Shown here: in pieces, positions 58,740 to 64,000 of the stretch
How positions within the stretch are numbered: the first letter of the stretch is position 1
Layout: every line of letters starts with the position of its first letter
From: Leptoclinus maculatus
Taxonomy: Eukaryota; Chordata; Actinopteri; Perciformes; Stichaeidae
Direction of reading: 5' to 3'
NCBI GenBank assembly: GCA_032191485.1
Contig: JAVDOI010000134.1
Span: 141,001-205,000 of the forward strand
Length of the DNA stretch: 64,000 bases
Made by a program: the position numbers and the translations under genes
The notes under the pieces: generated by a model
Databases searched by the model: none
Seen by the model: only the letters and a program-made list of their open reading frames with translations
What the model was told of the DNA's origin: nothing

Positions 58740-59045
58740 TAAACATGTGTTTTGTGGACTTGGAGAAGGCAGACGAACGTGTCCCCAGAGGAGTACTGTG
58801 GGAGTATGTGGCACCGGGGTTATTGTCATCCGGTCTTTAACCCAAGTGAGAGCTGTGTGCACATAAAGTAAACCATGTTTTCAGTGGGTGTAGACCTCAG
58901 TCAGGGTTGTCCCTCGTCACTGATTGTGGTTGTGATATTCATGGGGAGGATCTCAAGGTGCAGCCGGGGGTAGGTGACTGTCCGGTTTTGGGACATTAGA
59001 GTTGCATCTCTTCTCTTTGCAAATGATGTGGTTCTGTTGGCATAC
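58740..59045 (+). pseudogene. LINE reverse-transcriptase fragment (Tx1/L1-like)
   Basis: In changing frames, the DNA reads CFVDLEKADERV-like, then VGVDLSQGCPSSLIVVVIFM and VASLLFANDVVLLA. These correspond to RT motif A, the QGCPLSP block and the catalytic FADD box. The FADD has become FAND (codon AAT), which destroys a metal-binding aspartate. No endonuclease or C-terminal part is present. Confidence 0.75.
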
Positions 59046-59297
59046 TGCATTTGATATTCTATGTGGACATACTAAATATGTTTCTTGCATACTAAATAGT
59101 ATGGCAGTGTGGTTATTGGAACGCACCCCATTAGGTTTGGTCTGTGTAACGGGGGATGGGACCTTGTGATTTAATGTTGGGTTGAGTGCAGGTCAGCCTG
59201 CTTCACTCATACAGCCCCTGAAATGGGACATATAACCTGAGACTCTCTTGGTTGCTACATCACTGTAACCTCATAACTTGTGTTCTTTTCTCGATAG

Positions 59298-60324
59298 AAC
59301 ACAACTTTGAAAAGCAATGGGAAGAAGTGTCAGGACTCCCCTCATGGAGCCAACAACCAGCAGGTGAAAACTACATTAGTAAGTGCAGAACCTTGAGTTT
59401 CAGATAGCTGTTTTTAGTATAGAGACCACATGTGATTCTGACCTGAATAGTTTAAACCGTAACACCAGTCATCAGTCAAAAAGGGAAATTGACATACCTG
59501 AACTTTCTACAGACTTTTGGCCAGTGGACCAGTTTTAAAGCCACTGTATGTAGAATTAGAAAATGATCCACTCATGCACGGCGCTGCTCTGTAAGTGATG
59601 GTGTAATTACAAGCATTGCACTGTTGTACACTTTCTACAGAAAGAAGATAAAAGACTTCAACCCAGAAGACTGCAAGACAGTTTTGAGAGAGGTATGGTT
59701 TGTTCAGTTTTAACATCCGGAATACTGTCGAGTCAAGATGTTTGTAAATGACTAAATCATTTCTTAAACTATGACTATTTTCCTTCACATATGGTTTGTT
59801 GAGTTACCATGTGTAACCTGGAGACTGCACCCACTATGCTAAGCTAACTTGGCTTAATAAAATACTTCAACTGCTGCACTGTCTCTGCTAATGTGACGGC
59901 ATTGAATGAGTTATTAGATGCCTTAAAAGAATCACAATGCAGAAATGGGATATTTTTAAGGTTTGCAATTACTCAATTTCTAATTTGGGGTGTGGCCCTT
60001 GAGGGGAGATTACTCTGTAATGAATGAGGAGCACCAGTTGTGGTCCAGAAAGGGAACATTTAGTTGAATTCCAGGTCAACAGCAAACTGAGTGGAGAATA
60101 AAAGAAAAATCTTTCTTTCAACATAGTTTCAGACCTTCCTAAGATTAACATCTCCCACAAACCAGACCTGTAAATGAACTGTTCTCTTCACAGATGTGGC
60201 TCCATGCAGCTCCAACGGTCACCAGACCGTCCACAGCAGAGACTCCGAGGAACTGCAGTCTGCCAAGGCTTTCCTCAGTTTCAAATTCGACAGAGACGCC
60301 ATCATGAGATGCTGTGACTACTGA
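59298..60324 (+). CDS. Three exons at the 3' end of an unidentified gene
   Basis: Exons 59298-59363, 59641-59692 and 60194-60324 all have AG acceptors, and the first two GT donors, with joining phases (0, 0, 1). They give NTTLKSNGKKCQDSPHGANN through KEDKRLQPRRLQDSFERD to SEELQSAKAFLSFKFDRDAI and MRCCDY followed by TGA. The protein tail is hydrophilic with a C-terminal CCDY. Not recognised. The exons are short and other frames are partly open too, so this rests on splice-phase agreement only. The LINE fragment at 58740 would lie in an upstream intron. Confidence 0.4.
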
Positions 60325-61564
60325 CATGGCTGATGAGGAGCTGTGCCTCTCCTGTCAATGCATGGAACTATGGCCTCAGAGGCTTTTTACCTTATAGTCT
60401 AGGGGATGTTGCTGAACTTGTCCTTTTTCCTTCTTGGCCTGCTTGTCATGAGCACACATCTACAGTGGGGAGTTGCTCCTCTATCATTGAACACATCCAA
60501 TAAGCAGTTTTGTCTTTTCAGACTATATAAAAGGCATGGTAACCTAACAGCACTGCTTTCCCTCTGAGGCAGAATCCTGTTAGTCGAAATTCAACAACAC
60601 ATAGACCACGAGGAGAGGACTGCTCAGGTTAACCATTCGTCTTTTAAAGGCAAGAGATCAACAGTTTTGAGAACATAATGGATTTTAAGCACATATGAGG
60701 TGACTGAAACATAAAAAAAACCAATCAGTTGGGGTATCTCAGTGAATTCCGCCAGTGAATCAAAGTTAAATTTAGTTTATTATGTACTGATTTTAAGATG
60801 TAATAACGTTAGGGTTAGTCATTTCCTCCATTTCTCCTCTTGAGTCCTAAAAAATGCTTTGGATGCTTAAAACAGGTGATTATTTATAGTGTTATTGGCT
60901 TTATTACCATTATTTCTTAAGATTTTATCCAGGAATGTAGTATGTAATGGAATATTGACTTGGGGAATGAAGAGCAGTCTTTGCAAGTTGAATGTCATTA
61001 AATTCATGTTGCTCTGCTGTATTGAGTTCTATGGAAATCAATCATAAAGGCCAGAAGGATTCCTGATCACTGATGTGACGTAATGATAATGACATGGTAA
61101 TTGAATGAAACTTGTATTTGAATTTAAATGATGTCCAGGTGGTAGCTGAAAATGAACATTTCCATAATGTCAGGAGTCTTTCAAGTCAAGCATTATAAGA
61201 TTGACTACTATGAAAATGAATGTTTCTTATTGTGGCAGGGTTGTGCTCAGGGTCACACAAACAATGGTCAGTGTGAGGTTTGGGAGTCATTGTGCATTAT
61301 ACACCATATGTGAAAATTGGATTTTAACATTTTAATTCTGTCATATATCACATGCACATAACCGGAAAATGACTTTTCAGTTTGATTAAATAGGCTCGTT
61401 GGAATGTTTTTGGCAACAGCCTTCCATCCGTTGTTATTTTCCAGCCGGCTTGTAATTCAAGGCTGTTCTATCCTGCAGCTTCCACACGTTCAAAATCCTG
61501 TCGAGATTTCGTGAAACAGAAGTTCTCAGTCATATCTTTTGGCTGGTATGAAAACCTGCACACT
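60325..61564. other. Non-coding flank, probable 3' UTR at its start
   Basis: No open frame of note. If the exons ending at 60324 are real, the first part is their 3' UTR. A run TTTGGCTGGTATGAAAACC leads into the minisatellite. Confidence 0.35.
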
Positions 61565-62786
61565 GTTCAGACTGTGAGGCATGATGGAGGACCATTCTGT
61601 TCAGGCTGTGAGGCATGATGGAGGACCATTCTGTTCAGACTGTGAGGCATGATGGAGGACCATTCTGTTCAGGCTGTGAGGCATGATGGAGGACCATTCT
61701 GTTCAGACTGTGAGGCATGATGGAGGACCATTCTGTTCAGACTGTGAGGCATGATGGAGGACCATTCTGTTCAGACTGTGAGGCATGATGGAGGACCATT
61801 CTGTTCAGACTGTGAGGCATGATGGAGGACCATTCTGTTCAGACTGTGAGGCATGATGGAGGACCATTCTGTTCAGGCTGTGAGGCATGATGGAGGACCA
61901 TTCTGTTCAGACTGTGAGGCATGATGGAGGACCATTCTGTTCAGACTGTGAGGCATGATGGAGGACCATTCTGTTCAGGCTGTGAGGCATGATGGAGGAC
62001 CATTCTGTTCAGACTGTGAGGCATGATGGAGGACCATTCTGTTCAGACTGTGAGGCATGATGGAGGACCATTCTGTTCAGGCTGTGAGGCATGATGGAGG
62101 ACCATTCTGTTCAGACTGTGAGGCATGATGGAGGACCATTCTGTTCAGGCTGTGAGGCATGATGGAGGACCATTCTGTTCAGGCTGTGAGGCATGATGGA
62201 GGACCATTCTGTTCAGACTGTGAGGCATGATGGAGGACCATTCTGTTCAGGCTGTGAGGCATGATGGAGGACCATTCTGTTCAGACTGTGAGGCATGATG
62301 GAGGACCATTCTGTTCAGGCTGTGAGGCATGATGGAGGACCATTCTGTTCAGACTGTGAGGCATGATGGAGGACCATTCTGTTCAGACTGTGAGGCATGA
62401 TGGAGGACCATTCTGTTCAGACTGTGAGGCATGATGGAGGACCATTCTGTTCAGGCTGTGAGGCATGATGGAGGACCATTCTGTTCAGACTGTGAGGCAT
62501 GATGGAGGACCATTCTGTTCAGGCTGTGAGGCATGATGGAGGACCATTCTGTTCAGGCTGTGAGGCATGATGGAGGACCATTCTGTTCAGACTGTGAGGC
62601 ATGATGGAGGACCATTCTGTTCAGGCTGTGAGGCATGATGGAGGACCATTCTGTTCAGGCTGTGAGGCATGATGGAGGACCATTCTGTTCAGGCTGTGAG
62701 GCATGATGGAGGACCATTCTGTTCAGGCTGTGAGGCATGATGGAGGACCATTCTGTTCAGGCTGTGAGGCATGATGGAGGACCATT
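61565..62786. repeat. 34-bp minisatellite, 36 units, two alleles of the unit
   Basis: The unit is GTTCAGRCTGTGAGGCATGA, then TGGAGGACCATTCT, with R being A or G. Apart from this site I saw practically no differences among units. The last unit stops at CCATT. Reading R left to right gives AGAGAAAAAGAAGAAGAG, then GAGAGAAAGAGGAGGGGG. G becomes dominant to the right. Confidence 0.97.
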
Positions 62787-63079
62787 GCACTAGACTACTG
62801 TGAACATAAGTTATTCTCTCAACCAATGACAAATACAAATGACTCTCAAAGGCCCACATTAAGGGATTTCTAGCCACTATAGATGATAAACAAGACTATT
62901 TTCATTAAAGTTTTAGAAGTCTTTAAAGTTCAACCCGCAGTCGTACAATTTATATTCTCTCAAGGTTATACGAACATGCGTACATGTGAGATGTCTTTGT
63001 GATTCTCACGGGTTTCTTTGTTATTAAGTGTACAGACGGTGATCTCAAGTGAGCTTTGGTGAGAGGTGTAAATATTGTG

Positions 63080-63170
63080 TATATGTTACTGGTTAATAGC
63101 AAATGAAGATGGAACACAGCTCCACTTTGAAAATGTCAAATTCGCATGGTGAAAAAGCATTATTATTCAG
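63080..63170. mobile_element. Internal fragment of the TTAA element family
   Basis: The phrase TATATGTTACTGGTTAATAG, then GAAGATGGAACACAGCTCCA and CGCATGGTGAAAAAGCATTA, corresponds to the interior of the insert at 9730-11061 (read in reverse, about 10840-10910). Confidence 0.55.
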
Positions 63171-63219
63171 TGTGGCTTTGTGGCACAAAGGCAGTAAAAC
63201 TGCCTGTGCCAAAGCACAC

Positions 63220-64000
63220 TGACTGTAATCCTGCGGGACTAATACTATTATTATTATCCAGGAAGTTTGGCGCACTTCTCCTCACACAGCGATGCCAACA
63301 GCGGCGCGAAAAATACATCCAGACGTGCGGCCTGGTCGGGAATAGTGTGCTAAGTATTTTTCGGAGAGATTCGCCCAGCGGTTTTCCCGAAAATCCCCAA
63401 AAACGGAGCAAAATTTCTCCATTCACTTGAATGGGGTTTCGGCGTGAAGAGAGCAAAAAAACCTCTTAACTTTGGGTCCATATTGACTAGCCATACTTTA
63501 ACGTAGAAAAATGATTCAAAGTTTAAAACGTAGACAAAACGCTGGACATTATTGAGCCAAATGGACATTTTGATAGCTAGCACAGTTTTCACGAACTCAC
63601 AGATTAAGTTTCAGGAACATTTTGGGTCCATTTCAGATTTTATAATGGGTGTGTATTGCGCTGCTCGTTAAGGGCTAGAGTGAGAGCATAATTGTTAGAG
63701 TGGAGCAGAGCAGGAAAATATTCTGTGATTTTTACAAACAAATTGCTCAGAGTCCCACAATTTTCACTCTTCATGCATTATTTTTTGCTACAAAGTTAGC
63801 TAATCGTGTGCTGGTCTAGAGAAATGACTGTGGAATCCAACAGATTTACACATTTGGCACTACAGCCTTTAATTGAGAGGAAAACCAACTTTCTGCTCCA
63901 TAGAGACCAATGTTAAATTTTACTTCAAGATCATCTTCCACAGAACACGGTACCACATTTCTAAATCGCCGGTTCAGCCACATTTTTTACACTACAGACA
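63220..64000. other. Unclassified, probably repeat-derived sequence running off the window
   Basis: A GC-richer block (GCGCGAAAAATACATCCAGA, GAGAGATTCGCCCAGCGGTT) is followed by AT-rich sequence. No protein similarity was recognised on either strand. The style resembles the flank of a fish DNA transposon, but no ends were found. Confidence 0.3.

Noticed and set aside
61565..62786. Regular 34-bp repeat resembling a CRISPR array
   Set aside because: Units are contiguous with no unique spacers, and the DNA is a vertebrate genome.

Overview
This is vertebrate nuclear DNA, almost certainly from a ray-finned (teleost) fish. Coding sequence is split by short GT/AG introns and there are no bacterial operons. 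The spaces between genes are packed with transposable elements of kinds common in fish: an L2-type LINE, L1-like ORF1, hAT, piggyBac/TTAA elements, Ty3/gypsy chromodomain, tRNA-type SINEs and MITEs. Long TG/CA, TA, CTCC, CTCTCG and minisatellite arrays lie among them.

Layout. Positions 1-545 hold the 3' end of a minus-strand Ty3/gypsy element. Positions 1611-1739 are a lone terminal exon (minus strand) of a muscle nicotinic acetylcholine receptor alpha subunit (chrna1-like). Positions 4112-8625 carry three phase-compatible plus-strand exons of a gene I could not identify; a roughly 4-kb decayed L2 LINE lies in one of its introns. Positions 8834-21790 are a nested transposon block: two copies of one large repeat (8834-12010 and 20153-21787), a TTAA-flanked insert in the first copy, a piggyBac end, a long foldback hairpin, an L1 ORF1 relic, a piggyBac transposase fragment cut off by a hAT element, a TA-flanked MITE and a second hAT-like relic. 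Positions 22403-26060 hold a plus-strand membrane receptor gene (two SRCR domains, one Ig-like domain, one transmembrane helix, a poly-Glu tail) with no visible signal-peptide exon.

The main gene is ythdc2, plus strand, 32995-56401. I traced 30 coding exons whose phases all fit and whose lengths sum to 4197 nt (1398 codons plus stop). The protein has R3H, a DEAH-type helicase core with an ankyrin insertion, HA2/OB-type regions and a C-terminal YTH domain. It is the meiotic m6A-binding RNA helicase. Its introns contain many insertions. The most notable are a TTAA-flanked element in intron 4 that carries its own TATA box and lysine-rich ORF on the antisense strand, and a 20-bp minisatellite in intron 9 split by a hAT-type element with an 8-bp target duplication.

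Downstream are a dead LINE reverse-transcriptase fragment (58740-59045), three phase-compatible exons of another unrecognised plus-strand gene (59298-60324), and a 36-copy, 34-bp minisatellite whose units differ mainly at one A/G position (61565-62786). The genes present do not form a pathway together. I found no clearly new multi-gene system. The best candidates for something undescribed are the intron-4 element with its own mini-gene, the TTAA element family seen three times, and the two unidentified partial genes.
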